Below, one piece after another: positions 1 to 13,166 of a stretch of 64,000 bases of DNA. The stretch spans positions 45,395,332-45,459,331 of the forward strand of contig OZ035963.1 of the NCBI GenBank assembly GCA_964034945.1, written 5' to 3'. The DNA comes from Chrysopilus asiliformis (lineage: Eukaryota; Arthropoda; Insecta; Diptera; Rhagionidae). The stretch's first letter is position 1. Each line of letters begins with the position of its first letter. The position numbers and the translations under genes were made by a program. The notes under the pieces were generated by a model that was not told the DNA's origin, did no database searches, and saw only the letters and a list, made by a program, of their open reading frames with translations.

Positions 1-3000
1 AATTTTAGAGGCTCTATGCTGGATGTACGGAAGAGATTCTCATGTGATTGTGAAACATTTTCCGAAATCTTTGAACGTTTGGGCGGACTTGTTTCGGCAG
101 TAATTTCGTTCTTGTTCTGGTTTTTTGGAACGTCTTTTTTATCTTCGCACTCTGTTTCTGATTTTGAATTGGGTTGACTTTTACTTCGACGCTTAGCTTT
201 TGACTTGTTTGCACTTGCAGTTGCCAGTGAGTCTTTTTCTGATTCCTTTTCGCTAAGCGTCATCGTTCGCTTCGTGGTAGGTGTGAGACGCATTCCAGTC
301 AAGAAGAGATCTTCACTTTTCTCATATGCAAGATTCTCTAAAATTTTCAAATCGTTTATTCTCGATTTGTCTACTTCCTTGAAGCTCTCCAGCAGCTGAT
401 CGGCTATTATTGCGGCGAGTTCGTTCTTTCGACGACGTCTTTGTTTTTTGTTAGTGGATTCCGGACGATTCTCCATATCGCTGAGATTCGACGGCTTTTT
501 ATTACCGGTATCAGCGATTTCGTTTTGCGTCAGCGATTGTTCTACGTCAGGAATTGGAGACTGGCGTTTATGAAGAGGAGGGCTTACTTGTGACAACCTT
601 TCCGAAGGACGATCCGTTGTGTAAATCGATTTTCGTCGTCCTCGCGGTTTCCTCTGCTGAACAGGAACTGGAGGACTTTCTTGCACCTTCACGATTTCGG
701 GTTGCTTTTCAATGACTGGACAAGAAGCATTCAAAGGTACCGTCGCAATTTTATCACTCTCATCTTTATCAGAAAGCCTCTTTCTACCCCTTTTCTTTGG
801 CGTTTTCGTGACATTTTGGTCTTTATTGATCGGTGCAGCTGAACTATTCTCTTCGGCAGTATCAAAATCAAAAACGCTCGTATCAAAGGATTTTTTGCCA
901 TCTCCGATTTTATCTTTCTGCTGTTTTGGACTAGGTCCAGCAACGGATTCCGAAATCAGTCTCAAATTGCCATCATCAGTTTGCTCTGTGTGAGTATCAG
1001 CGATCAAAACTGCTTCAATGTTCAAAATTCGTGCTGGTCCTTTGGGAAACTGTGGCTCATTGACGCTGCTAGGCCCTTGAACTACGTCATCTTCGTCCAT
1101 AAAGCTGGCAACAATATCATTAATTGCTTTGATTCGATTTTTATCTGGAGGCGGATGGGGCGTTTTGTTTCGATTACTTCTTCGTCTCGGCGTTTGCGGT
1201 GATGGAGGAGTCGATTCTTTTCGAAACGAATCCGTCACTGATTTCCTAGATGGAGTTCTAGTAACGGTAAAGGGCAGAGCAAATGACTCCTCAGTGATTT
1301 TCAAATCAATCGATGAAGTCAAACTGATATCGATATCTACAGCACCACTATCTCGGGAAATGCTTTTCTGAGGTTTCTTATGTTGCGTTACTGTAGCCGA
1401 ATCAGAAAACGCATAAATATCTTCCCCTACGCCCAGATCACCATCAGAATCGGATACTGGTCTGGGAAGAATTTTCGGTATTCTAGAGTAATTTCTCGGT
1501 CTTAGTGGAGTTTCTACTATCGGTATCTTATTACCATCAACAGAAGTTGCTGTTTCTGCGAATTCAGTAAAGATTTCCGACGAGAACGACTTCCTTTCAG
1601 CAGCAGTCGATTGCTTTTTAATCGGGCTCTTTTTCGCTTTATTTCTTACAGAAACCTCGACGTTTCCCTGTGGTTCCTGGATTCTGTCAATTCTCGATGG
1701 CTCCTCTTTCGTTTTTTTAGCATCTACTGTAATTGCCGTTCGATCAGCATCGGTGGGCTCAATATTTCTTTGGCTCAGATTCGGTTGAATCAGTTTTGGT
1801 CGTCCCCGTTTTTTTTTATTTGTTGCTGCTTCCCCAGAACTATCGTTGGGAGCTATGGAAATATCCATTGAGATTTTTTCCTTTTCATTCAAATCATTTG
1901 AAGATTGAGTTTTGCGCAGCGGTTCCGGCGCAGTTACCATTTTTTTTGCGATTTTCTTGCTAGCTTCCGTTATTTCCTTTTTATCTTCTCCTTGATTAGC
2001 GTCTGGCCGGGTTTTTTCAAAAGCCGTCACTTTACTAACGATGTTCTTTTTCTTTGTGCTGCGACTAAGATCGATTGGCGTTTTTTCGCCAATCGCTGAA
2101 TCGATCCGTTTCTCAGGTTTCGCGTCTATTTCACTATCCGTTGAAGATTTAGGGAAAATATTTTTAGCAATTGATTTTCGGCTAGATGATCTTCCTTCAT
2201 TGGTAAGTAGATTCGATAACGGTTCATTATCAAAACTACTATCCGTTGTCACCGATGAAGGGCTATCGATCAAAGATTTTGGTCGCCCTCGTCTTGGCCT
2301 CGGCGTTTGAAGCATCATATCAATATTTCGTTCTAGCTCAACGCGGGAATTTTTTATTAGCTGCCTTGGATCGATCGCTGGGACAATCGGAATTAGTTCC
2401 ATGGATTCGAAATCTTTGATACTTTCGACTACAACCGATTTACTTCTGGGGCGTCCTCGAGCTGCTTTTACAGATTTTGGCTTCGCTAAAGGTCCTATAG
2501 TACCATCTTTCGCAACTTCGTTGGCTTTTTTCTTGGAAGGCTCAACAGATTCTTCCTTAAGAATTTCCTCGGATTTTCCTTTTATAGTTTCGACGGGCTT
2601 CTCTTTCAAAGTTTCGTTACAAGTTTCTGCTAAGTTCATTTTACGGTCTTGCCGTAAAAACTGCTTAAGCTCATTCATTGCGACTTTAATGGATTCTTTC
2701 TTTGAGATTTTCATACTACTTGGCTTCTCATTTCTAGTATTTTTTGGTGTACTCTTTTTGGGATTCTTTACAGTCGTTGTGGTAAGTTCAGTCATATCAT
2801 CTTGTGAACTTTGGTCGTTATTCACCGGAGAAATTTTTTCCATTTCTATTACGGAAGTTGTTTTTGTTTCTTGCGTAAAACCTTTTTTGTTCGGCTCGGC
2901 ATTATCCAGCACAATTTCTTTGGATATAACTTTAACTTCCTCTTTCGCTGGTGCATTTTGATCGAATTGCGATACACTCGAATTCTTCTTTGAAGATACT

Positions 3001-5839
3001 TTCTTATCTTCCGTGGAAACTATTTTTTGATCTTTGTTAGATTTTAGCTTCAAAATCTCCCCGGAACTCTTTTCAGATGATTCGATTGAGGACTTTTGTT
3101 GAGTCATTTCTTCCGAGCAAATTTCCTTCGTATCTTTTTTACCAAAATTTTCAGCTGTGACTTCATTAGACAGTACATTGGGTTTTACTAAAGGTTTTGC
3201 GTCTTTCTTCGCCACTATTTTTGAAGCTTTTGGAAGATTAGCTTTCGAGTTATTTCTTTTATTTGTTTTGAGTTCTTTATGATCTTCCACTAATTTAATA
3301 TCAGAATTGTCCGAGGAATCTACTTTGTCCGGGATCTCTTCCGACTCCTTGTTATGCGTACTGTTGCCTGTAGTTTGAGAACATATTGCGGTATCAGATT
3401 TGATATCGGTCTTTGAAGAATTTATCACGGCGAGATTGAAATTATCTTTGGATGTAGGGGCATTATCCTGTCTGACATCTAGTGTGGTTTCATTTATTAC
3501 TTTGGAGTCTTTTTTACGGCTCACCTTAGTACCTTTTTGTGACAGAACTTTCGAATTGCCAGTTGCTTCATTCTTCGTATCTCTGCCGAGATTTTCCTCG
3601 GGAGGTATTTGCAAGATTTCCTCTGGCTGCATTTTATTCTTCGAATTCTCGATTGGAATCGATTGATTCACTCCGTCCTCCGCTTCTTTAAAATTCATCT
3701 TTTCGCTCGGAGCAGGGTCTTGTTTAACAATTTCTGTTTGATTAGCAGCTTCAATGGGACTCTGCGTGCCATTCGTATTTTTGCCAGCATTTTTTACTCC
3801 CCTTTTTTTAGGTTCAAACTTCATATTCATTTCCAGCGGTTGAATTATCTGAGTCGGAATGACTACAGATTTTTCATCAGGTTGGATTGTTCTTACATTT
3901 TTTCTAAGGTCTAAGGGTGTCGCCAAGGGCAAGTCTTGCATTTCAATTCTGCTTTCCTCCCTAATAATCGCGGAAACATTTTCTTGTACTATTGTTGGCG
4001 GCTTTGCTTCGATTAGAGTGTCACCAGGAGGAATACCAACAGCAGTTTCCTTCGGAGTCGAGAATCTTGTAACTGTTTGACTTTTACAAGCGGGACTCCT
4101 AGCAGATGAAGTCTCGGAGGCCTTAAGGGAATCCATTTTCAATAAATTACACTCCACGTCTTGACTTTCTGTATTTTTAGCTTTCGCTTCAGGCGGTAGT
4201 ACGGTTACAGGCGGTAGTACTGTTAAATCTATGTTGGTATCACTATTGCATAAATCTTTCTTAATGAGTCTCCTGCAAATCGATTTTCGTTTCGGGGTTC
4301 TTTCGATCTGTTCACTGACAGGTGTTGCACTAGATCTCGAAGGTGTAACTATTGGCTCGTCTATAGACATAGCGAGGGATTCTTTACTCGATGCAAGTAC
4401 CGTTTCAAGGTTTTCATTGCTTTCAAAGAATGGCTTGCCTAATTTCTCCTGTAATTTCCCCGTCAACATTGCAATGCAGTCGTTTAGCTTTTTGCTGCGT
4501 CGCTTCATTGTTGGACTGATTTGGTTTACTAGGGTTGACGGCGGTGGTACCGGCGATTCTGGAACGGAAGTTGTATGTGTTTCTGGTTTCTGTAAATTTG
4601 GCTCAGCATTGGCGTTTTGGTGTACTGTCGGCTCAAGAATGGGTTTTTCGGCAGATTTCTCCAGTGCCTCACTTTTACCATTGTCGCTATTTTTACAATT
4701 TTCCGACTCTAGTACGATAAGAGGTGACGGTGTTTTCGATTTCGCCTTCGTTGTGGGTTTAATTTCTTTTGGTTTGCCAGTCTCATTGGATTCATTTTTA
4801 TTGTCAGTCACTTTCTCTTGGCCATTTTGGACATTATTACTTGTATTTTGTTGGCTGCCGTTTTCAGTCTCACTGGCTTTTCGTTTTAACCTGCTGAGAA
4901 TACTTTTGAGTGATTTCTTTTTAACCAATTTTGGTTTCGCCGGTACAGAAATATGTGTAGTTTTTTGATCGGTATTTTCCACATTTTCGGTTTCCTCAGA
5001 TTTTTCCACTTTTTCGGAATTGTCGGATTTTTCAGGTGATTTCTTTTTCTCTGGAATTTTCACAGGTGTGTCTTTACTAAACTCCTCATTATCGGGCGTA
5101 TTACGTTTTGATTTACGGAAACTAAGACTTTTTAGTAGATTATTTTTATTCTTTATTTGTTTAGTTTTACTTGACTGTCCTCTTTCCAGTATCGGTTCCT
5201 TGACTCGCTGTAAAGGAATCGAAATAACTTTCTCGACCTCGGCGCCCTTATTTCTGAGAATCCGACTGTGCCGATTCGGTTGGAATTTCTGTGTTATTGT
5301 TTTGACTAATCGTCTCGTCCTTGTCCCGAGTTTCTGTACAACATTCTTCTTGTGAATTTTTCGCTTTATCTCCGATACAGCAGCAATTGGAGCTTTCTCC
5401 TGGCTATCCTCAACTTCGGATACAAGGTTTGACTTCTCCTTGGAATTCGACTTTGTTGATTTTTTGTCGTTACTTTGATCACTGGGTCCGTCATCAATTG
5501 TAATTGTTTCATACTCTTCAGCTTTTGATTTATCCTCGCCACTGTCATCAGTTGTTGATGCTGCAGATGATTTTACAGTTCGTGGATTCCTCTTCAGGCG
5601 GGTGAAGAGTCTTTTGTGTTTCCGTCGAATGTTTTTCGAAATCGCAGCCACTGTTGTGCTAGCAACATGAACTATACTCGTTTTGCCCTTTTTACATGGT
5701 CCAGTATTGACCAGGATTGTTTTCTTTATTCCCAAGCTCGGTGTAAATTTTCGTACAAGAGGCTTTGTTATGTTTGGAATTATTTGTTTGCAAGCACGTT
5801 TCGCTGGTAAATTCTCCAACATACGACGAATAGATTCGG
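1..5839 (-). CDS. Second coding exon of giant C2H2/AT-hook protein (3' part lies beyond the window)
   Basis: I read the whole minus-strand frame from 5839 to 1 and found no stop, giving 1946 codons that run off the left edge. The exon follows a consensus 3' splice site (pyrimidine-rich tract then TTACAG at 5846-5840) and opens with ..ESIRRMLENLPAKR. It is Lys, Ser, Glu and Pro rich with few hydrophobic stretches, so it is probably mostly disordered and nuclear. Five AT-hook-like cores are visible: RGRPRSK (about 2459-2439), RRGRPK (about 2300-2277), KKRGRPK (about 1814-1794), KKRGRK (about 800-783) and KPRGRRK (about 653-627). AT-hooks bind the minor groove of AT-rich DNA. A Leu/Ala-rich stretch RSKKLNDCIAMLTGKLQEKL near 4500-4440 looks like a short helical conserved block. 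The upstream exon is at 18732-22317. The frame joins in phase: donor phase 1, and the two leading bases CC complete an Ala codon. I do not recognise a specific orthologue. Confidence 0.85.
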
Positions 5840-6627
5840 CTGTAAGAAAAATTATGAAAAACAAATTAGTTCACATCTGTGATACGTTATAAGTGTAAAC
5901 AGAAAAAACATAAAAAAAAAGAAAAAAAAGAAAAAAAAGAAAAAAAAAATTTTGAAAACCAAACTCTGCTAAAATTTACCAAAAGAAAAAAAAACATTAG
6001 TTTTTATCATCAAAGGTTAAAAATTTAAGTACCTACATATTCACGAAATAATGTTTCACCTGATCGAAAAACAAATTATAAAATTTCCAAAAAAAAAAAT
6101 CTGAGTTAAAAAATATTTAAAAAATCACAGGAAATAGCAATTGTCGATTAGGGGAGACTGGGACTTGTTGAATCACTTTTTATACCTGTATGGTGATTAG
6201 AAATCCTCAAGTTACTCAAAAACCATGAATTAAAGATCAAAATTAGTAAAGGAATTTGAAAGATATTGTGTTAGCTACCATTTTATTGTGTGAACACAAG
6301 GAGAAACACAAAAAATACGGTTAATGTATTCAGGCGGCTCAAATAACTTTCAAGTCGCAAGGTTGAGTTGACTCCAACTAATTACCAACACATTAAGGAC
6401 TGGTTACTAATCAGTAGAGTCGTGTGCAGTGTTCCATTCAATTCCAAAGTTTTGGAGTCATCGCGGTTTGGTAAGTGATTCGGCTCAATGATCAGACTGA
6501 TATTTCCGATCAATAATTTCGAGGACAGAACTGAAAATTTTGATTTTCCAAGGGAAGTTGAATCAATAGTATAAACCTCTAAATTTAATAACTTTTTTTC
6601 AAACTATTGATACATTATAATTATTAT

Positions 6628-8203
6628 ACTCGTATGGTGAAACCAAAGGGTATATTAACTTTGCCTTACCGTTTGTAACGCCAAGATCCCGTCATCACAC
6701 ATAAAAATGAATTACACCAGTGTGTTTAGAATGATAAAAATAATTAATTTCTGCATGTCCGTCCGTCTGTCTGTCTGTGGCGCGGATTGCGGGCGCACGG
6801 ATTGAGCTAGAGACTTGAAATTTTGCGCAGATTCGTTTTTCGTAAAATGTGAGGCTAAGTTCGTTAATGGGCAAAAATGGACCATTAGGGGGGGTACCCC
6901 TAGGGATTGCAATACCGGTAAACCGGTTTACCGGTAAATCTGCTGAAAATGCATAATTTTTTTACCGGTAATTTTACAGCTCATTACCGGTAAATTCGGT
7001 AAAAACATTATTTTTATAGTGAGACGTGAAACTACTCTTGTTATGAATACATTAAATGTTATACGTATTTAAAAGTGTTTTCTTTTAACTCAACCAAATT
7101 TAAAGTCAATATATTAATGTGGATGATTATTACTAGTGAAAAAAAAATTTTTATATGCGTTGGTGAGTAGACTTCAAACTCAAAGTATGAGCAAAAGTTT
7201 TCCAATTTCCCGGTAGCGTTTTTTATTTTTTACAGTTATTTATATAGGTATTATAAATATTTTTTCACGTATTATAAGATTAAACAAAGCGAGACTAAAC
7301 ATAAATGGTTTCTATCTCGCTTGAACTTTAGGCGATATTGAAAAATTTCTGAGAGAAAAGATATTGAGAGAAATTTTTTCAAAAGCTTTTCTCTCATTTG
7401 TCTTTCCACTATATGGAAAGCCCTATATCAGAATTTGACACTAGTGATTGGCTCTCAAAATATAGATTTCTGTTCTCTCGGTGCAGTTTAAAATTTCATA
7501 GTAAGCAATGTATTTTCAAAACAAATTGTTGTTTTAGTAAGCTATGAAATCTTGCATGTTCTTAGCATAAGTACAGTAAGTAATATATATTTCTGTGTAA
7601 TATATATTTTAAGTTTTTAAAATAGATAACTGCATAAACATAAGCAAGCTTCTCAAAATAACTCCACAAAATGGTGAGAATTTTGGTTTATTATTCTTAA
7701 TATTATTATATTATATTGCGTTTTATATTTTAGTTTTCTAAAGACAAATAAAGGATACTTTCAATTACACATTATTTCTTATTTTTTACCCTCTCTATCA
7801 CATAATATTGTGCATTTCCTAATAATTTTAGAAAATGTTTAATTTACCGGTAATTACCGGTTTACCGGTAATTTTAATTTTTTTTACCGCGTTACCGGTA
7901 ATGACAAAGTTCGGTAAATTTGCAATCCCTAGGTACCCCCCATACGAACGAAAACGTTTTTTGCGAATATCTCAAAAACGGTGCATCTTATCAAAAAAGT
8001 GCAAGAACAAAAGTTATTTAGGATATGATTCTACATAAAACTCCCATACATCAAAATCCGATTGGAATAAATTTAAAAAAATCTTATTGGAAAGTTTGAC
8101 TTGAAAGTGGAATTTTGGTACAACTGTTTGAATTTTGATACGAATATCACCATACGGGTCTCCAATGATTGCCAGATTGGCAATTATAGCTTTTGTTATG
8201 TTT
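6628..8203 (-). repeat. R1 repeat copy, split by a hAT element
   Basis: The repeat called R1 here is about 540 bp. It has inverted outer motifs (cccgtatggtga at one end, tcaccatacggg at the other), a central palindrome ggggggtacccccc and a variable (GACGGACA)-type microsatellite. This copy is in reverse orientation: 6628-6900 holds the microsatellite half and 7940-8203 the other half. The two halves are separated by a 1,031 bp insertion exactly inside the central palindrome. R1 copies recur at 10521-12179, 12898-13166, 28558-29090, 29942-30409 and 53903-54079. No transposase is encoded; it is probably a non-autonomous element or a dispersed satellite. Confidence 0.8.
6901..7931. mobile_element. 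Non-autonomous hAT element, 8 bp TSD ggtacccc
   Basis: The ends are perfect 12 bp inverted repeats (tagggattgcaa at the left, ttgcaatcccta at the right). They are flanked by identical 8 bp direct repeats ggtacccc at 6893-6900 and 7932-7939. The 8 bp duplication and the TAGGG-type terminus are diagnostic of the hAT superfamily. Just inside both ends are clustered short palindromes of the type ttaccggtaa, as expected for subterminal transposase-binding repeats. No open frame resembling a hAT transposase is present, so it would have depended on an autonomous relative. It sits within an R1 copy, and other R1 copies show the uninterrupted target. Confidence 0.88.
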
Positions 8204-8310
8204 TTTAATAAGATAGATTCAGCTTTTTCTATCCAAATTTAACTAATTTTTACCAGGTGAGTGAGTAAGAATAGCTGATTTTAGTAATTCAACTAATCCT
8301 ATTTTTACCT

Positions 8311-8765
8311 TCTTATACGAGGTGTAATATAATATCTGTTGTATTCATGAAAAATGTAAAACCCTTAATTTTGTCTAAAAAAACATTTCCCGAGCACTCC
8401 TGAGTCGATTGGGGCATTATTTCAAAAATGTCTTTCTGCCTTTTAGTCTGTGTACAAGATTTTTCAAAAACTAATAGAGCTAGAGCCATGATATTTTATA
8501 GGTGTGTTCGGTTTAAAAAACAAAATTGGGATTTTTAAATAGCCGCCATTTTGGTTACTTCCGGTTAACGGATTTCCACCAAAAGCTGATAGGATCGTAC
8601 CATTACAGGACTAAACATGCCTGTAAAGTTTCATGTCTCTAGCTCTATTAGTTTCTGAGAAATCTTAAACTCAGACTGACAGACAGAAATACATTTTTGT
8701 AATAATACTCCAATCGACTCAGGAGTGCTCGGGAAGTGTTTTTGGGGAAAAATTAAGAGCAGCTA
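8311..8765 (+). repeat. R2 repeat copy
   Basis: This is a copy of the second dispersed family (R2), marked by cttatacgaggtgtaatata near the start, gagcactcctgagtcgattg near 8391, a central piece containing tagccgccattttggttact, and the inverse caatcgactcaggagtgctc near 8711. The two 'gagcactcctgagtcgattg' motifs face each other, giving a fold-back end structure. Related copies lie at 30412-31660, 35405-36745, 52438-52620, 58530-59100 (reverse) and 60060-63840 (interrupted). There is no coding capacity. The following stretch 8766-9459 is A/T-rich and I see nothing definable in it. Confidence 0.65.
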
Positions 8766-9459
8766 TTACAGTAGGTGTGATTAAAAAAGTAATGGCGCAT
8801 TCGAGTAACCGATTTAGAGCATGCTCTACTATGGAGTCGAAGAAGAGTGCTTCTTAATTTAATATAATTTTATTAGAAAAAATTTGTCAACTTAGATCGA
8901 GCAATTTTTGAGCAAATTCGCCGTAAGTGTTCAAAGGGTCACACACTTTATTTTTTTGTTGAAGTATAGAATTTTCAAGCACATTTTGAAAACTTTTTTT
9001 GTACATTTTGGTGCATTTTCAAAGTATATAACACTAGAAAACTTGGTTTTTAAATTATTTCTATTTTATACTTTTTAGTCTTCGAATAGCCTAATTCAAT
9101 AGGACGTAAAAATAGCGAAATAGCAATTTGTAGCTTTAAAATCTCGGCAAACTCAGAAACCAAAGCCATAATAGGGTAGAAATATTTGCGAGTCCAAGAA
9201 ATCCGGGGGACTCAAAAAAAAAATCCCGAATACACGATTTTTAAAAAAAACTTTTCCACGAGTTGTTTTGTTTAACACGAGATCCAAATTCTAAGATTTT
9301 TTTTGCGTGTTACTCCACAATCAGTTCACACAACTTCACAATTTGTCGGGCTTTTATCTGATTGTGCTCTTAATAACCTCAATATAGAATTAGAGTTTGA
9401 TTAATAAAAATTAAAATAAAATGCGTACACATATAAATTTATTCATTTTGCCAAGTTAT

Positions 9460-10206
9460 GGCCCCTATTATGAATGTCAAATATCAACGATTGATAGTTG
9501 ACAAAATTTTTTAACTGAAACAACTTTTGGTATTACGAACACTGATTGATAAAATTCTTCACCATTGTGAATAAAATGATTTTTGAAGTTTATCAAAAAT
9601 TCAATTGTGAACTTTGTTGTAGTCAAAACGTCGTCGAAAAGTCGGTTTTCTTATAAAATGTAAGTATTTTTTGCGGTATTACTAGAAAAATATAATAAAA
9701 TATCATTTTCTAGGAGCAAAATTGTCAGCCGTAAAAACCAGTTGAACAAATTGGTGGGCAAAAAATCTCAAAACAGCTGCCAATTTTATAATATTTGTAA
9801 CGGCTCGTTGTCTTGGCCTAGATGATAGTTTGCTGTCGAGTTCTTCTAATAAATGTCTGAAGGCTTCTTTCGATAAACGAAAATTTTGTATAAAACTGAA
9901 AAATTTTCAATTCAGACAAATACATCAGATTATCTATTTCCCACGGATTGGAGTTATCTCGTAGAGTCCTTCTTATTACCGACATGTTTTCCCTTTATCA
10001 TCAAAAAATAAATCTATTGAAGACATTTTAAAGAAAACTCACAATGAAAAACTTGAAACTTTTCACCTTTTTCTTCTATCAATCAAAAATTTGTGGTTGC
10101 TGAAAACGATTGACAGCTATAAATAAAGTGGACATCGATTGACATTCGTAATACCGACCTATCATTGTCAACTATCAATTATGAATTGACATTCATAATA
10201 GGGACC
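9460..10206. mobile_element. Inverted-repeat DNA element (MITE-like), about 747 bp
   Basis: The left end reads ggcccctattatgaatgtca and the right end is its near inverse (tgacattcataatagggacc). Similarity extends about 45 bp into each side through gattgatagttgacaa and ttgtcaactatcaat. There is no long open frame. A clean target duplication is not obvious, so the superfamily is unassigned; the terminal sequence would suit PIF/Harbinger or a foldback type. The region 10207-10520 to its right holds no recognisable feature. Confidence 0.65.
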
Positions 10207-10520
10207 TATATGTACTTAATTTTCAAATCTTTGTTTTATTAATTACAACTAAAATATTTTTCAGTAGTCCCTACACAATGTCAGATAATTGAATTATATG
10301 ACATTGTGGGTTCTTGAATTAATATAATTTCTTTTCTTCTCAAATAAAAATTTACATGTTTATGAAATATAATGTACAAGCACGTAAAAATAATAAGATT
10401 TTAAAGTCTAGTATTACTTTTGCTGATTTATTACAGAGCTTGGTGTATATGTTTTACAGTGGTTAGTTTTTTTAATGGCTGGGTTGTTGTTGATTATTAG
10501 GGCTGCCAAAAATATGCACT

Positions 10521-12179
10521 AAACATAACAAAAGCTATAATTGCCAATCTGGCAATTATTGAAAACCCGTATGGTGATTTAATTGAACGGCGTATCAAAA
10601 TTCCACTTTGAAGTCAAACTTTCCAATAAGATTTTTTAAAATTTATTCCAATCGGATTTTGATGTATGGGAGTTTTATGTAGGATCATATCCTAAATAAC
10701 TTTTGTTCTTGCACTTTTTTGATAACATGTACCGTTTTTGAGATATTCGCAAAAAACGTTTTCGTTCGTATGGGGGGTACCCCCCCTAATGGTCCAATTT
10801 CGCCCATTAACGAACTTAGCCTCGCATTTTACGAAAAACGGATCCACGCAAAATTTCAAGTCTCTAGCTCAATCCGTGCGCCCGCAATCCGCGCCACAGA
10901 CGGACAGACGGACGGACGGACGGACGGACGGACATGCTAAATTCAACTTTTTTTATCATTCTAAACACACTGGTGTAATTCATTTTTTTGTGCGATGACG
11001 GGATCTTGGCGTTACAAACGGTAAGGCAAAGTTAATATACCCTTTGGTTTCACCATACGGGTATAAACATAACAAAAGCTATAATTGCCAATCTGGCAAT
11101 TATTGAAAACCCGTATGGTGATTTAATTGAACGGCGTATCAAAATTCCACTTTGAAGTCAAACTTTCCAATAAGATTTTTTAAAATTTATTCCAATCGGA
11201 TTTTGATGTATGGGAGTTTTATGTAGGATCATATCCTAAATAACTTTTGTTCTTGCACTTTTTTGATAACATGTACCGTTTTTGAGATATTCGCAAAAAA
11301 CGTTTTCGTTCGTATGGGGGGTACCCCCCCTAATGGTCCAATTTCGCCCATTAACGAACTTAGCCTCGCATTTTACGAAAAACGGATCCACGCAAAATTT
11401 CAAGTCTCTAGCTCAATCCGTGCGCCCGCAATCCGCGCCACAGACGGACGGACGGACAGACGGACGGACGGACGGACATGCTAAATTCAACTTTTTTTAT
11501 CATTCTAAACACACTGGTGTAATTCATTTTTTTGTGCGATGACGGGATCTTGGCGTTACAAACGGTAAGGCAAAGTTAATATACCCTTTGGTTTCACCAT
11601 ACGGGTATAAACATAACAAAAGCTATAATTGCCAATCTGGCAATTATTGAAAACCCGTATGGTGATTTAATTGAACGGCGTATCAAAATTTCATTTGAAT
11701 TCAAATTTTCCAATAAGATTTTTTTAAAACTTGTTCCAATCGGATTTTGATGTATGGGAGTTTTATGTAGAATCATATTCTAAATAACTTTTGTTCTTGC
11801 ACTTTTTTGATAAGATGCACCGTTTTTGAGATATTCACAAAAAACATTTTCGTTCCTATGGGGGGTACCCCCCCTAATGGTCCATTTTTGCCCATTAACG
11901 AACTTAGCCTCGCATTTTATGAAAAACGGATCTGCGCAAAATTTCAAGTCTCTAGCTCAATCCATGCGCCCGCAATCCGCGCCACAGACGGACAGACAGA
12001 CAGACAGACGGACAGACAGACAGACGGACAGACAGACGGACGGACATGCAAAATTCAATTTTTTTTATCATTCTAAACACACTGGTGTAATTCATTTTTT
12101 TGTGTGATGACGGGATCTTGGCGTTACAAACGGTAAGGCAAAGTTAATATACCCTTTGGTTTCACCATACGGGTATAAA
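10521..12179 (+). repeat. Tandem array of three R1 units, 544 bp period
   Basis: Three head-to-tail units begin at 10521, 11065 and 11609, each opening with aaacataacaaaagctataa and closing with tcaccatacgggtata. The first two units are almost identical, differing mainly in the GACGGACG/GACGGACA microsatellite. The third is more diverged and carries a longer CAGACAGACGGA tract. Small open frames rich in T-D-R-Q-T-D repeats are by-products of the microsatellite. The first pair looks like a recent unit duplication, and the third is older. Confidence 0.88.
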
Positions 12180-12897
12180 AAGGCGTTTTATGCACGGTGA
12201 ATTCCACACCAACTCATACTCGACTTGTATGGAGCTTGGAAGTCACCTCTGTTTTTTTAACTTTTTTCATTTGGATGTTGTTAGGGACTTAAAAAAAAGT
12301 TACCCGTATTTTTTTGTTTGGAGGAATAACGTCCGGTAGGCGGAGGGGAGGGGGTCAAAGTCGGCGAAAACTGGAAATCACAAAAACTTTAAAAATTTGT
12401 AACTTCTGAACGGCTTTACCGATTGAGATGATATTGAACATTTTGGAAAGGTAATTAAATTTTCACGGATTTATTCAAAACGGAATTTCTCTCAAAGTAA
12501 AAAAATTTTCTAATGGTGATATATTTAAAACTTTTTTGTTTAAATGAATTTCTAATTAATTTTAATCTCCTGAAACTTTTGCAATAATATTATGTACATA
12601 AAACATAAAAACCAATGGAAAATCAGTAAAATATATGAAAAATTTTGTATTCGATTTTTTTTGAAATTTTTTTAAAAATCAACAACTCATTTACTCCCAA
12701 ATTTTATTTAGCGATTTTGTATGGTATAATGGTAGGTATTTACAGAAAAAATTTCAAAAGAAAAAAAAATGTCTTTCTCGAGATATTTTAAATTTTGTCA
12801 CTAAATTTAATTTTACAATATAAAAGTGAGGGGGAGGCAGTCAAAAAATATTTTTTGTGACGAGGAAATGTACACAGACTGACTGACAGACTGACAA
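12180..12897. repeat. Unclassified dispersed-repeat sequence with purine-rich blocks
   Basis: This stretch holds ggtaggcggaggggaggggg near 12338, the phrase 'cttctgaacggctttaccga' and, at its end, a gactgactgacagactgac tract (about 12877-12895). Such phrases, with a polynucleotide repeat near the end, are typical of old non-coding transposon sequence in insects. I found no open frame and no second copy within the window. Confidence 0.3.
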
Positions 12898-13166
12898 ACC
12901 ATACGAACGAAAACGTTTTTTGCGAATATCTCAAAAACGGTGCATCTTATCAAAAAAAAAAATGCAAGAACAAAAGTTATTTAGCATATGATTCTACATA
13001 AAACTCCCATAAATCAAAATCCGATTGGAATAAATTTTAAAAATTCTTATTCAAAAGTTTGACTTCAAAGTGGAATTTTGGTACAACTGTTCGTATTTTG
13101 ATACGAATGTCACCATACGGGTCTCCAATGATTGCCAGATAGGCAATTATAGCTTTTGTTATGTTT
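12898..13166 (-). repeat. R1 repeat fragment, reverse orientation
   Basis: Matches the half of R1 between the central palindrome and the 'taacaaaagctataattgcc' end, starting at catacgaacgaaaacgtttt and ending at attatagcttttgttatgtt. The microsatellite half is missing. It faces the three-unit array from the other side of the 12.2-12.9 kb repeat. The following stretch, 13167-15179, is A/T-rich, with only short chance open frames and no recognisable gene. Confidence 0.75.

Noticed and set aside
2401..2961. 186-codon plus-strand open frame in the first 6 kb
   Set aside because: It is antisense to a fully open 1946-codon exon with AT-hooks and valid splice acceptor, so it is a shadow frame.
10719..12107. 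Plus-strand frames rich in T-D-R-Q-T-D repeats
   Set aside because: They arise from the GACGGACA microsatellite in R1 and recur only because R1 is repeated; no start context or homology.
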